This document shows, piece after piece, positions 52,421-61,314 of a stretch of 64,000 bases of DNA; within the stretch, counting starts at the first letter, position 1; each line of letters starts with the position of its first letter. A program made the translations under genes and the position numbers. The notes under the pieces are model-generated. The model did not search any database, was not told the DNA's origin, and saw only the letters and a program-made list of their open reading frames with translations. This stretch comes from Neobacillus sp. PS3-12. Lineage in GTDB: Bacteria; Bacillota; Bacilli; Bacillales; Cytobacillaceae. The stretch lies in NCBI RefSeq assembly GCF_030915385.1, contig NZ_CP133268.1:682001-746000 (forward strand). The letters are read 5' to 3'.

Positions 52421-54058
52421 TTAATCCCCCTTAAAGTTTTTTAATATACCCTGGAATAGTCCTTTTTTAAATCTGGAAGGTTCTTTATATTCTAATTCAA
52501 AAACAACGTCATCCAACCAATGTGTATCAAAAAGGTCTGCATCCAGATAGTTCTCCATGTCGTTATGGCCTGGCGGATTGTATACGATAATATCAATTCC
52601 AAAATAATTTAATATCAACAATACCGCTGCATCAGACCTTTGCAATGTTCCATGCATTTCATTATTGTATAAAATGATCTTAGGCACATTTTGAGAATAA
52701 TCAAACCTCTCAAGGAGTTGAATGATGCTTTTTGGTATTTTCATGGCTTGACTAAATAGATAAACTTTTAATTCTTCTTGTGTTTCTTGTGTTACAGGTT
52801 TAAGATCGGGATTCTCACAAACGTTTCTAACTGCATTTGCGATTCCTAATTGCAGCCCTTCCGGCAATTGCCCATACGACCAATAATGGGCCTTTATTAT
52901 TTTTTCAGGATTTAACCGCCCATCATTCCCAAGTGCATTTCGGTAATGAAAGCGAAAATCACTGGAAGGTGAAATGGTAAACGGGAAATGTCGAATTAAT
53001 AAACAATTTTCTAATTTACTAAGGGCTTGGAGCCGATCCCAATATTCTTTTCTATTTTTACTTACGCCCAAAATCTTTGCGAACAGGGCAGGTATCTTTA
53101 CTTGACCGTTCCCTACTTCAAAATTAGGTCTAATCATCGCCATTTCCTTGCTAAGGATGAAAAGTTCATCATACGTCGTTTTTAACGTAATCGATGATGG
53201 TGTATAATCCCTTAATTGCCAAGGCTTATAAAAATGCGAACCTTCTTCGTTTAGAATGGTCTCTATTTCCTTTGAAGCCCGGTACGCCACCGTTGTTTTC
53301 CTCATCCTTTTTTCAGTTGGAAAAGGTTCTGCCGGCATATTTTTTGGGAAATGATGAACAAAAACAGATTCTTGGATCATGTCTTCCAAGAGATTTTTTC
53401 CCTCAGGGTGAAAAATGATGACATCGCATCCAAGCATCATTAAATAGTAGATAAAATACTGATGACTCTTTTTAAAATTGCCATACCAAAGATATTTTGG
53501 CATTTCTCTTTGGGGATCTGCCTTACTTAATGGATCCTCTAAATGATTGATTGACCATTTGACAATATCAACCAGAACTCTCCTTAGTTCACTGTTCTTT
53601 AAGCCATCCTTTTCCTTAACAGCAAACAACTCAAGGGTATTCATCATGGCTTCCCTAAGTTTCCGATGGAAAACAGGGTTCTTTGATTTTATCAGGAGCT
53701 GTTCACCGTCAAGAAACGCTGTAAACCGATTGATGGATAATTTTTGCTCATTATTAATGGTAAGGACTTTTTGAATCGCCTGGAATTGATGATTATCAAT
53801 TGACTTATTTAGCGAATCTTCACTCAATAGGATTAAGTTCCATTCAGGTGAATGAACGTAATCATAAAGCTGATTGTAATATTCATCTATATCCAATGGC
53901 AGACCTAAAAATTCTGCAATGACTCTTCCAATCCTAATAACCCCATTTTCAATTGAAAATTCAGGTCGCTCTGGTAATGTTTTTTCCAATAACCCAAGCC
54001 AATTTTCATATGAAAGGGATAAATTTTGGATTTTTAGCTGATTTAATGATGGGTACAT
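52421..54058 (-). CDS. yceG: YceG family protein of the tellurite cluster
   Basis: 545 residues with two internal copies of a roughly 250-residue unit (for example WYGNFKKSHQYFIYYLMMLGCDVIIFHPEG and ILYNNEMHGTLQRSDAAVLLILNYFGIDIIVYNPPG). YceG has an unknown role and always occurs with TerD/TelA in Bacillus. AAGGGATTAGGA precedes the ATG; it ends flush with telA. Upstream is a 500-base space holding only a small opposite-strand gene. Confidence 0.88.
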   Translation of the reverse strand: MYPSLNQLKIQNLSLSYENWLGLLEKTLPERPEFSIENGVIRIGRVIAEFLGLPLDIDEYYNQLYDYVHSPEWNLILLSEDSLNKSIDNHQFQAIQKVLTINNEQKLSINRFTAFLDGEQLLIKSKNPVFHRKLREAMMNTLELFAVKEKDGLKNSELRRVLVDIVKWSINHLEDPLSKADPQREMPKYLWYGNFKKSHQYFIYYLMMLGCDVIIFHPEGKNLLEDMIQESVFVHHFPKNMPAEPFPTEKRMRKTTVAYRASKEIETILNEEGSHFYKPWQLRDYTPSSITLKTTYDELFILSKEMAMIRPNFEVGNGQVKIPALFAKILGVSKNRKEYWDRLQALSKLENCLLIRHFPFTISPSSDFRFHYRNALGNDGRLNPEKIIKAHYWSYGQLPEGLQLGIANAVRNVCENPDLKPVTQETQEELKVYLFSQAMKIPKSIIQLLERFDYSQNVPKIILYNNEMHGTLQRSDAAVLLILNYFGIDIIVYNPPGHNDMENYLDADLFDTHWLDDVVFELEYKEPSRFKKGLFQGILKNFKGD

Positions 54059-54310
54059 TCCTAATCCCTTCCCTCTGAAAGCGAAAGATTTTTGTTACGA
54101 AGGACCGCTCATCTCTATTTTTCAATTGAAGCGTCCTACTTAGAAAAATATGTAAGGTTTCTCTCCCATCATATCACAGTTATTTATTTGCTTCATATGT
54201 TTTACAATTAGATTTAAAAAATGTTTCACGAATAGGAGTTCTTCTTTTTCACCAATATTCTTGTACTGACATATATTTGAGTACTCACAATAGTAAGAAG
54301 GTGACTCCAT

Positions 54311-54568
54311 TTGAGATTTCGATATAGACGGCCAAGGATAAGTGAGATCCGCTCGGACCTTGAATTGGTAATGGACGTGTTGATGTCAGATTTATTCATT
54401 TTTCTTGATTTATTTTGGTACAGCATCATCTTTACAATTTTACTTTTCCCTCTTTTTCCATCTATAGTGATTGCCGTTCTCTTTTTCATCAGTTCCTATG
54501 TATTCTTTAGTATTCTCTACGTTTTATTCTTTAAAAAAAAAGAAAAAAGCAGTAATTCTTCAGAGTAA
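54311..54568 (+). CDS. Small membrane protein, antisense within the Ter cluster
   Basis: 85 codons from TTG with GAAGGTGA seven bases upstream. A basic start (RFRYRRPRISEIRSD) is followed by two hydrophobic helices (LFIFLDLFWYSIIFTILLFP and SIVIAVLFFISSYVFFSIL) and a basic-acidic tail. It is the only plus-strand gene in the 10-kb island and overlaps the end of the HAD gene by nine bases. Not recognised. Confidence 0.5.
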   Translation: MRFRYRRPRISEIRSDLELVMDVLMSDLFIFLDLFWYSIIFTILLFPLFPSIVIAVLFFISSYVFFSILYVLFFKKKEKSSNSSE

Positions 54569-55354
54569 AAGATATCGATTAAGGATTTCTTCCCCTGCTA
54601 ATACACCGTGATTTTTTGTCACTGACATTCCTGGGGGAGTGTCTATAAAAGGGTCGTGAACAAGCTCGCTATGGTTTGGGATGAAGCAATAACGGCAATG
54701 GTTAAGAAAATCCAAGTCCAACATAGAATCCCCGGAACCTGCGAAAGCAATTTCCCCACTATGACGACAAACAAATTCAAGGGCATCACCTTTATTGATG
54801 ACCTTTGGAATAAAATATAGTTTACGCCCCTGTAACGAAACATTCCAACCAAATGGCGCCAGTAGTGTCCTTAACATTTGCTTATCTCCTACTGGCAAAG
54901 GATTATTTAAAATAAAGTAGAAAAACAAATCCTCTACTGGCCTCTTTATACCATCAAAATGGCAGCCTTCCTTCTGGAAAAGAGCAGTTATTTCCACTGT
55001 TGTTGCTGCTTCATTTTTTATTTTTTGCGAAATAGACTCCGACCATTCTTTCATTTGTTTTCCGTTCAGTAAAATATTAGCCCCATTTGATGTAATAGCA
55101 TAGCGTGGAAGCAGTTCTTCCTGAAAGATGCGGATTCTTCGATATTGTTCTATTGTTCTCGTGGTGATCGGAACAAATAGAAATTGTCTAAATAAAGCTT
55201 CAAGAGCAATAAAAGATGAGTTTGTCATAAAAGATATCCATCTTCCATCACGACTTTCAACAGGTTTTAACATTGTATCTGCTGGCCGTCCAAATTCATC
55301 AATCGCTCGATTAGAATAAATTAATGTTCGATCAAGGTCCGATGCAATAATCAT
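54560..55354 (-). CDS. HAD-superfamily phosphatase of the Ter biosynthetic module
   Basis: 264 residues. HAD motif I is ASDLDRT, motif II TNSS, motif III lysine within KVINKGD and motif IV GSGDSMLDLDFL; all four catalytic elements are present. Such phosphatases belong to the predicted biosynthetic arm of Ter systems. The ATG overlaps the upstream StiP gene by four bases, so they are translationally coupled. Confidence 0.85.
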   Translation of the reverse strand: MIIASDLDRTLIYSNRAIDEFGRPADTMLKPVESRDGRWISFMTNSSFIALEALFRQFLFVPITTRTIEQYRRIRIFQEELLPRYAITSNGANILLNGKQMKEWSESISQKIKNEAATTVEITALFQKEGCHFDGIKRPVEDLFFYFILNNPLPVGDKQMLRTLLAPFGWNVSLQGRKLYFIPKVINKGDALEFVCRHSGEIAFAGSGDSMLDLDFLNHCRYCFIPNHSELVHDPFIDTPPGMSVTKNHGVLAGEEILNRYLLL

Positions 55355-56472
55355 TTTTCAATCTCCTTCATCGATTTAATCAGGCCGCAGCATAAGTAAT
55401 TTAAATTTTCATATGGAACAACCTCTACCCCCTTCTCCTTTGCTAACATATGGATATGCTTTACATATGGACTTGATAGATCTCTCATTAGAATTTTCCA
55501 AGGTACTCTTCTAAGCAAGACCCTTGTTGTTTCTCCTACCCCCGGCTTAATCATATGAGTACTAGATAAATTAAATTCTTTTTGTATTTGTTTTACTGTG
55601 TTCATACCTAAAAAAGCCGGTTCCTTCTTTTCCATACTTCTTTTTGAAAGGTGCACATCAACTTTTGGAAAAACATCAGGAAATTCCTGAAAAATAGTTT
55701 CGATATATTCATTTGAGACATCCATGTTTAGTAATTCCCTGTAGAACTTAGCCCCATGAAAGTCATTTTCGCCAATATACCGTTTATTTAAGACCGTTCG
55801 GCTAACAAGTCCAGAAACAGTGGAATTCAAACAGGCACTAGGAATTAAAAAATCCTCTCTTGTTCCATAAAGGTTTGTACAGTAACCGGGATCGGCAATG
55901 ACTGCCAGGGAATCATCAAGTTCTACTCCATATTTACTGGAGAATTCTTGACAGGCCTTGGTCAGTTCAAGCGAAATGGCTCCTTTTCCTGTCCAGCCGT
56001 CAACAAATTGAAGCTGATATCCTGGATGGATGTTCAATATGTATTTAATTGCGTTTTCATCTATTCCACGGTCGCGAACAATAGAAATGCTATAATGGGG
56101 CAATGTTATGTTAAAACGCAACTCTATGTATCTCTTTATTAAAATTCCAACTGGGGTTCCTGCTCTGGCAAGAGAAACAAGTACAGTCTTTTCTCCCTTT
56201 AATTGATAAATTTGCTGTGCCACAATCCCAATACATAAAGCTACTTTTCTTTTATATTCGGCTAACATCCTCCAAAATAAATCCACATACTCATTTGGGG
56301 GCTGATATTCTATTGGAAGGCTTTCGCTATAGTGGCCGCCCGATTGCATTTGTTTTTCACGATTTTCAACAGAATCCTCAAGCTTTAAACTGCTTAAATC
56401 TTTTAAAAGAAAGATAACATCGTTCTCATTATAGGTACCTATTTTTACAGGTACTTTTGCTGAACTTTCCAC
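55351..56472 (-). CDS. StiP-like protein of the Ter biosynthetic module
   Basis: 373 residues. The opening GTYNENDVIFLLKDLSSLKLE and the PRTase-like core (VLVSLARAGTPVGILIKRY, IVRDRGIDENAIKYI, VDGWTGKGAISLELTKA) fit the cysteine-protease/PRTase-like StiP family. GTG start after AAGGGAT; four bases after the upstream PRTase gene. Enzymatic activity is not established. Confidence 0.82.
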   Translation of the reverse strand: MESSAKVPVKIGTYNENDVIFLLKDLSSLKLEDSVENREKQMQSGGHYSESLPIEYQPPNEYVDLFWRMLAEYKRKVALCIGIVAQQIYQLKGEKTVLVSLARAGTPVGILIKRYIELRFNITLPHYSISIVRDRGIDENAIKYILNIHPGYQLQFVDGWTGKGAISLELTKACQEFSSKYGVELDDSLAVIADPGYCTNLYGTREDFLIPSACLNSTVSGLVSRTVLNKRYIGENDFHGAKFYRELLNMDVSNEYIETIFQEFPDVFPKVDVHLSKRSMEKKEPAFLGMNTVKQIQKEFNLSSTHMIKPGVGETTRVLLRRVPWKILMRDLSSPYVKHIHMLAKEKGVEVVPYENLNYLCCGLIKSMKEIEK

Positions 56473-56476
56473 AGGT

Positions 56477-57841
56477 TTATCCCTTCTTCCTCATAAAATA
56501 AACGAGTTTAATTGATTCTATTTGTGTTTTCTCCAATTCTGTTAACAATGGGAAAAGCTGCTCATTTTCTAATTCTCGTTCAAAAAACAAAAAAAGTTCT
56601 TCGTAACAGCCAGGGGGGATATTGTAAACAAAATGGGCGATGTCTGGATCCTCTGGATTTGAAAAAGCTAAACCGTATTCTGCTCCATATCCTGTTTCAT
56701 TTTTAACAAATATCGGACTTCTGGTAGTAGATTGATAGGAAATACCTTGTCCCATCTCTGCTGCTATTTTCATTGGGAGATACATAAACTCACCAGTTCC
56801 AAGACATAGTGTATTTTTGCCGCTCCTTTTCCTTGTAAGGAATGATGCTGCTTCAAGTATTTTATCTTTGGTCTGCCAGTTAACATCACTCGAAATCCCA
56901 AAGCGTCCTGTTTCATATAAAAAAGGCGTATTATTTTCACTGCCATTGGTTGAGATAGAGGAAATCTCAGCCTCCTCAAAAAGTGATGGAAGGTAAATTC
57001 TCTCGATTTGCGCTTTCTTTATCTGACAGTGATAATCTTCGTTTCTTTGTTTAATTTTTTCATTTTGAATTTCCACTTGAACTTTTCCAGCAAGTAAACT
57101 AACTACATGAATCGTAATACCTAGTAAATACTCGAGCTTTTTGAATTCTAGCTTATCTTCTTCTGAGCGCCAATCTAATATGGATACAACTGAATACTCT
57201 TTCCTCGGAAAGCGTGAATGAATCGATCGGATGATATTTAAGGCTGTTTTTCCTGTTGTAAGTTCATCATCAACCAGAATAATATCCTTATCATTTGCAA
57301 CCATTTCTAATGGCAAATAACAATTATGGGACGTAGCATGTGAATGTTCTTCTTCAAACGAAATCACAGGACTTTGACCACGCAAAACTTCCCTCGTTGT
57401 ATGTACATAACCTGCTCCTTCGAAGCAATCAAAAAAAGCATGTCCAAGGGCTGTTGCCGTTTCGGCAAACCCAATGATGAGCGGATCGAAAGTCTTTGGA
57501 ATAAAGGCAGAACCAGTAAAAGATGGTTCACTTTTCAAGAAAGTATCAAGCCATTCTTTTTTCAACTTACACCTGCCGCCTTTTACCTCCTCATAATATT
57601 TTGCAGCTAAAAGAGCAGATGTTAATAACCCCCTATTAGGATGAATGGGAAGATGCTTGCCAAGAACTTTACTTACAAACAAAAATGAACGTTTTTTGTT
57701 TATTCTGGCCGCCATTTTGAAAAGAGTGTCAAGTGGAATATGAAAATCATTTTTTTCAACAGAAACTTCTACTTTAATAGAATCGAGAATATTAAATGAA
57801 TACTCTTCGTTTGATAAGATCGATGTTTGAATACTCTTCAT
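56477..57841 (-). CDS. Phosphoribosyltransferase-domain protein (PRTase/TRSP)
   Basis: 454 residues. The PRPP-binding motif IILVDDELTTGKTALN (about 190-205) is intact, followed by a TRSP-type C-terminal domain (FGISSDVN, CLGTGEFMYLPMKIA). In Ter clusters it is predicted to ribosylate a base or intermediate. It overlaps the preceding lyase gene by 50 bases in a different frame; GGGGTG upstream of its ATG lies within the lyase gene. Confidence 0.85.
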   Translation of the reverse strand: MKSIQTSILSNEEYSFNILDSIKVEVSVEKNDFHIPLDTLFKMAARINKKRSFLFVSKVLGKHLPIHPNRGLLTSALLAAKYYEEVKGGRCKLKKEWLDTFLKSEPSFTGSAFIPKTFDPLIIGFAETATALGHAFFDCFEGAGYVHTTREVLRGQSPVISFEEEHSHATSHNCYLPLEMVANDKDIILVDDELTTGKTALNIIRSIHSRFPRKEYSVVSILDWRSEEDKLEFKKLEYLLGITIHVVSLLAGKVQVEIQNEKIKQRNEDYHCQIKKAQIERIYLPSLFEEAEISSISTNGSENNTPFLYETGRFGISSDVNWQTKDKILEAASFLTRKRSGKNTLCLGTGEFMYLPMKIAAEMGQGISYQSTTRSPIFVKNETGYGAEYGLAFSNPEDPDIAHFVYNIPPGCYEELFLFFERELENEQLFPLLTELEKTQIESIKLVYFMRKKG

Positions 57842-58979
57842 TTAGCACCCCATAGACTTCAGATTTCAGCAACATTCTTTGCGCCCAATAGTAATGAGGC
57901 TTTATTTCATTCATTTTATTTAAAAATTGGCTTTTTTTCACACCAAATTCTCCAGTTGCTGATTCAACAATATTTAATGCATCATTATATTCCTCGTATG
58001 TAACAACATTTAAAGCCTGAACAACCTTAATATGGGAAGGGTGAATAATTGTTTTTCCAATCAATCCATTTGTTATATCTAGCAGAATTTCTCTCATAAG
58101 GCCATCCATATTTTGATCAATCAATTCTGAGCGCAGATTTCTTCCTTCATCACCAAAGTGATTGCGAAAAGGTGTCTGACGAAGCTGGGGCTTTAACATT
58201 CTCTCCTTAGAGGAAAAATATTCCCAGACAGGGCCGGAGATTACATATGGGCAACTCGATCGCTGAAATATGTTTATAATATCGGCTATGCAATCCTTTA
58301 TTACAGAAATGTCGTAAACAGTTGTATCAGCGCTTCTTCTGATACCATAAATCCCACTAAAATCAGTTGCACCAATCCGTACATTTAATATGTACTCCCT
58401 ATAGTCATCCAGAACATTTTTGATTTTCAATAATTCTTCCTGCCTGGTTTCTTTATGGATGACTTTTTCAGATTCAAGAATGGGCATGCAATAAAATGGC
58501 TGTTCTTTCATTGAAATTTTACTCAACACATTTAATAGCTCTCTACCAGTCTCAGCTTCAAACTTTGGGAATACAACACCCGTAAAGAGTTGAAACATCT
58601 CGCCTAAACTATGATAAATTCTTATAAATTGTTCAATATGCCGAATTCTAAAAAACAAAAGTGGCAATTCATTGATTGTCAGCATGCCCTGATTCATATT
58701 TTTGTAGAGTTGCAGCATTCCTTCCTTTAAACACGATTCTGCATACTCTACATTTAAGTCCCCTACTGCATCTTCAAGGTCGATCACAAGCGAAGTTAAC
58801 CCATTTTGTTTTTGTTTGATAATGTCATGGTAAAAATCAGTCCTTGTTGCAGGCATATACAAGGTGGCACCAAGACCATAGGAGAGTAAATCACGATTTG
58901 AAGTTTTATTAAATTGCTGTGGCTTGATAAAAAAAAGTTGATCCATTTCATTTTTTTCTAAATAGGAAAAAAATTTCAT
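57792..58979 (-). CDS. HpcH/HpaI (citrate-lyase-like) TIM-barrel enzyme
   Basis: 395 residues. LVIDLEDAVGDL gives the metal-binding acidic motif, FPKFEAETG and RIGATDFSGIYGIRRS the barrel strands. It belongs to the C-C-bond lyase subfamily found in Ter biosynthetic modules. GGAGGAG is eleven bases before the ATG. It follows terC but is separated from it by a strong hairpin, so its transcription may be partial read-through. Confidence 0.85.
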   Translation of the reverse strand: MKFFSYLEKNEMDQLFFIKPQQFNKTSNRDLLSYGLGATLYMPATRTDFYHDIIKQKQNGLTSLVIDLEDAVGDLNVEYAESCLKEGMLQLYKNMNQGMLTINELPLLFFRIRHIEQFIRIYHSLGEMFQLFTGVVFPKFEAETGRELLNVLSKISMKEQPFYCMPILESEKVIHKETRQEELLKIKNVLDDYREYILNVRIGATDFSGIYGIRRSADTTVYDISVIKDCIADIINIFQRSSCPYVISGPVWEYFSSKERMLKPQLRQTPFRNHFGDEGRNLRSELIDQNMDGLMREILLDITNGLIGKTIIHPSHIKVVQALNVVTYEEYNDALNIVESATGEFGVKKSQFLNKMNEIKPHYYWAQRMLLKSEVYGVLNEEYSNIDLIKRRVFI

Positions 58980-59016
58980 AGTATTCGCAGCTCCTCCAGG
59001 GCTATAAAAAAAGAAT

Positions 59017-59054
59017 AAAGGAGGGGATGACCTCCTGTCTAAATCCCCTCCTTT
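59017..59054 (-). terminator. Intra-operon hairpin between terC and the lyase gene
   Basis: 12-bp perfect stem AAAGGAGGGGAT / ATCCCCTCCTTT followed by a T-rich stretch on the minus strand. Probably an attenuator or partial terminator. Confidence 0.75.
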
Positions 59055-59062
59055 CGTAGATC

Positions 59063-59824
59063 TTATTGTTCCACTTTTTTTCTTTTATTTAAGAAGTGGA
59101 CGATAAATGTTGCACCGAAAGTAAACAATAGAATGATGAAAAAGTACATTGGTTCAAGTTCATAGTGTGCTACGCTCAAGAACATTTTTATAGAAATGAT
59201 TGCGATTAAAATGTATGCAGTTGTTTCCAGTTCAGGAACACGGTCAATGAGGGTAAGGAAGATTCCGGCTACACCCCGCATCATTAAGACACCTAAGATC
59301 CCGCCAAGGAATAAAATCCATACCTTGTTACTGACACCAAAAGCGGCCAATACACTATCGACGGAAAAGGCAATATCCAATAATTCTACTGATGCTACCG
59401 TTCCCCAGAAAGTACCAAATAAACGGATAAACAGGCCCTTTGCATTGACGTCTTCTTCCTCTTCTCCTTCCCCGCCTTCTTTTCGTTTATCAATAAAGTA
59501 TTTAATTGATAGCCATGCTAAATAGCCAGCCCCAATGATTTTAATCCACCAAAGTTTAATTAAGAATACACCCAGACCAATTGCTACAAATCGAAAAATA
59601 TAAGCGCCAAATAATCCATAGAAAAGTGCTTTACGCCGTTTTTCCAGAGGCAGATGTTTTACCATAATCGCTAAAACCAGCGCATTGTCAGAGGATAGTA
59701 ACCCTTCCAAAATAATTAATGTTCCAATCAATCCCCAGCTGACTGGATCTGTTAAAACTTTTAGCCACATACCTCCATCAAAAAACTCGGCGTATGTGTT
59801 TAAAATACCATGCAAACCTGACAT
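59063..59824 (-). CDS. terC: TerC family integral membrane protein (YceF)
   Basis: 253 residues, seven to nine helices. GLIGTLIILEGLLSSDNALVLAIMVKHLP and DIAFSVDSVLAAFGVS carry the conserved acidic residues proposed to handle metal ions; a cytosolic acidic loop (GGEGEEEEDVN) splits them. TerC is the membrane hub that joins TerD proteins. TGGAGG precedes the ATG. It is between terD and the biosynthetic genes. Confidence 0.93.
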   Translation of the reverse strand: MSGLHGILNTYAEFFDGGMWLKVLTDPVSWGLIGTLIILEGLLSSDNALVLAIMVKHLPLEKRRKALFYGLFGAYIFRFVAIGLGVFLIKLWWIKIIGAGYLAWLSIKYFIDKRKEGGEGEEEEDVNAKGLFIRLFGTFWGTVASVELLDIAFSVDSVLAAFGVSNKVWILFLGGILGVLMMRGVAGIFLTLIDRVPELETTAYILIAIISIKMFLSVAHYELEPMYFFIILLFTFGATFIVHFLNKRKKVEQ

Positions 59825-59858
59825 TAAAAGATTTCCTCCATTATCAATAAATATTTTT

Positions 59859-59889
59859 AAAGAGACCCGGCAAAGCGCCGAGCCTCTTT
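59859..59889 (-). terminator. Intra-operon hairpin between terD and terC
   Basis: AAAGAG and CCGGC / GCCGA and CTCTTT arms with a short loop and one imperfection. No real T-run on the minus strand, so it may be an RNA processing or stability element. Confidence 0.55.
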
Positions 59890-59904
59890 ATGCTAATGCA
59901 TCAA

Positions 59905-60486
59905 TTAACCAACCTGAAGACCGAAGTCAGTCGCTAATGCTGCAAGACCACCCTGATAGCCGCTACCAATTGCACTAAACTTCCATTCCCCACCGTGGCG
60001 GTATAGTTCGCCTACTACAAGCGCTGTTTCAATGGAGAAATCTTCTCCAAGATCGTAGCGGATTAATTCTTCCCCATTTTCCTCATTAAAGATACGAGCA
60101 TAGGCATTGGAAACTTGGCCAAAGTTTTGGCTGCGTGTTTCAGCGTCATGGATCGTAATCGTGAAAGCAATCCGCTGGACATTTGCTGGAATTCCAGTGA
60201 GGTTAATCTTTACTTGTTCGTCATCACCATCTCCGGCACCTGTTCGGTTATCTCCAGTATGTACTACTGCCCCATTAGCTCCTTGGGTATTATTATAGAA
60301 AACAAAATCTTTCTCATTTGTTACTTTACCGTTATCACCCAATAAAAAAACGGAAGAATCTAAATCAAAGTCATTGCCGCCATCATATTTGTTGGTATCC
60401 CAACCAAGTCCGACAACCACTTTTGTTAAACCTGGATTTGTTTTGGTAAGGTCAACTTTTTGTCCTTTTGATAAACTAATTGCCAT
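59905..60486 (-). CDS. terD: TerD family stress protein, first gene of the Ter operon
   Basis: 193 residues, canonical Ter[48 protein letters not shown]. Closest in length and sequence to the terD at 50078, with which it shares long identical stretches ([19 protein letters not shown]). The ATG at 60486 follows GGAGG. It is directly downstream of a perfect ECF promoter. Confidence 0.93.
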   Translation of the reverse strand: MAISLSKGQKVDLTKTNPGLTKVVVGLGWDTNKYDGGNDFDLDSSVFLLGDNGKVTNEKDFVFYNNTQGANGAVVHTGDNRTGAGDGDDEQVKINLTGIPANVQRIAFTITIHDAETRSQNFGQVSNAYARIFNEENGEELIRYDLGEDFSIETALVVGELYRHGGEWKFSAIGSGYQGGLAALATDFGLQVG

Positions 60487-60519
60487 TTCTTTTACCTCCA
60501 TTTTTGGTTATAGTTTATT

Positions 60520-60545
60520 TACGAAGAAAGTTTAAAAAGGTTTCA
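60520..60545 (-). promoter_or_regulatory. ECF sigma (sigma-W-like) promoter of the Ter operon
   Basis: TGAAAC (60540-60545), exactly 16 bases, then CGTA (60520-60523) on the minus strand, 34 bases before the terD ATG. B. subtilis yceCDEFGH has ECF-sigma promoters. Confidence 0.8.
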
Positions 60546-60590
60546 AATTAATAATAAATTTTTTCACACCCAGTTTGCAAATTTTTCCGA

Positions 60591-61184
60591 TTAACACTTC
60601 CATTTTGGAGGAGTATCCTTGGCCCAATAAATAGCTCCTAGTTCATGGTGATTTTGAAAATCATCATAATAAGTATGGTAGTGAAAATTAAACCAGTAGC
60701 CACCTTGCGGCGGATGGTCCCTCCGCACATGGAAACGAAGCACATCCAAGTTGGTATTACGGTCTTTAAGATGAAATATCTTCTCTGATAGGCCACCGCC
60801 AGGGTCCTCTGTGATGATGAGATTTTGAAAATCCGCCCCTGGATATTGAGAGGCTGTTTCTTCAAGTGCTTTCTCAATATTAGGCAGTACGATATTGCGA
60901 AACTCCTGCTCAATAACAGGTTTGATTCTCGGCCCAAATTTTTGATACGATTGCTCTTCAGCCTGTTTTATAATGTCCTCAACAAACTCATCCTTATTAA
61001 AGTGTGCTTCTGACAACATCGGTGCCGCTTGGTTTACATTAGCGGATGGACTAGCAGCCTCAAAAACATCTTTTTCAGCAGGTTTGTCTGCATTGACATT
61101 ATTAATGAATTGCGATGGGGTAACAACACCGAATGTTACTATTGAAACCATCACCATTAACGATTTACGAATCCAATTTTTCAT
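60591..61184 (-). CDS. ypjP: YpjP-like secreted protein
   Basis: 197 residues with a signal peptide (SLMVMVSIVTFGVVTPS). The mature part (FGPRIKPVIEQEFRNIVLP, FHVRRDHPPQGGYWFNFHYHTYYDDF, W at the end) fits YpjP. In B. subtilis ypjP lies near thyB-dfrA; here the Ter island sits between them. The ATG at 61184 has AAGGGTG upstream. Function unknown. Confidence 0.85.
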   Translation of the reverse strand: MKNWIRKSLMVMVSIVTFGVVTPSQFINNVNADKPAEKDVFEAASPSANVNQAAPMLSEAHFNKDEFVEDIIKQAEEQSYQKFGPRIKPVIEQEFRNIVLPNIEKALEETASQYPGADFQNLIITEDPGGGLSEKIFHLKDRNTNLDVLRFHVRRDHPPQGGYWFNFHYHTYYDDFQNHHELGAIYWAKDTPPKWKC

Positions 61185-61283
61185 TCGGTACACCCTTCCA
61201 TCTAGTTGTTTAGTAGTCTTACAATTAAGTCTATTATACTTTATTCTTTAGGAAAAATGGAAAGATCAGTATTACGATTCTAT

Positions 61284-61314
61284 TAAAAAACTGGGAACAG
61301 CATCTGCCCCAGTT
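61284..61314 (-). terminator. Terminator of the methyltransferase gene
   Basis: AACTGGG / CCCAGTT stem with T6 on the minus strand; overlaps the stop codon. Confidence 0.8.

Noticed and set aside
54059..54310. A second ECF promoter before yceG
   Set aside because: TGAAAA and CGTA occur on the minus strand but with a spacer of about 19 bases and an imperfect -35.
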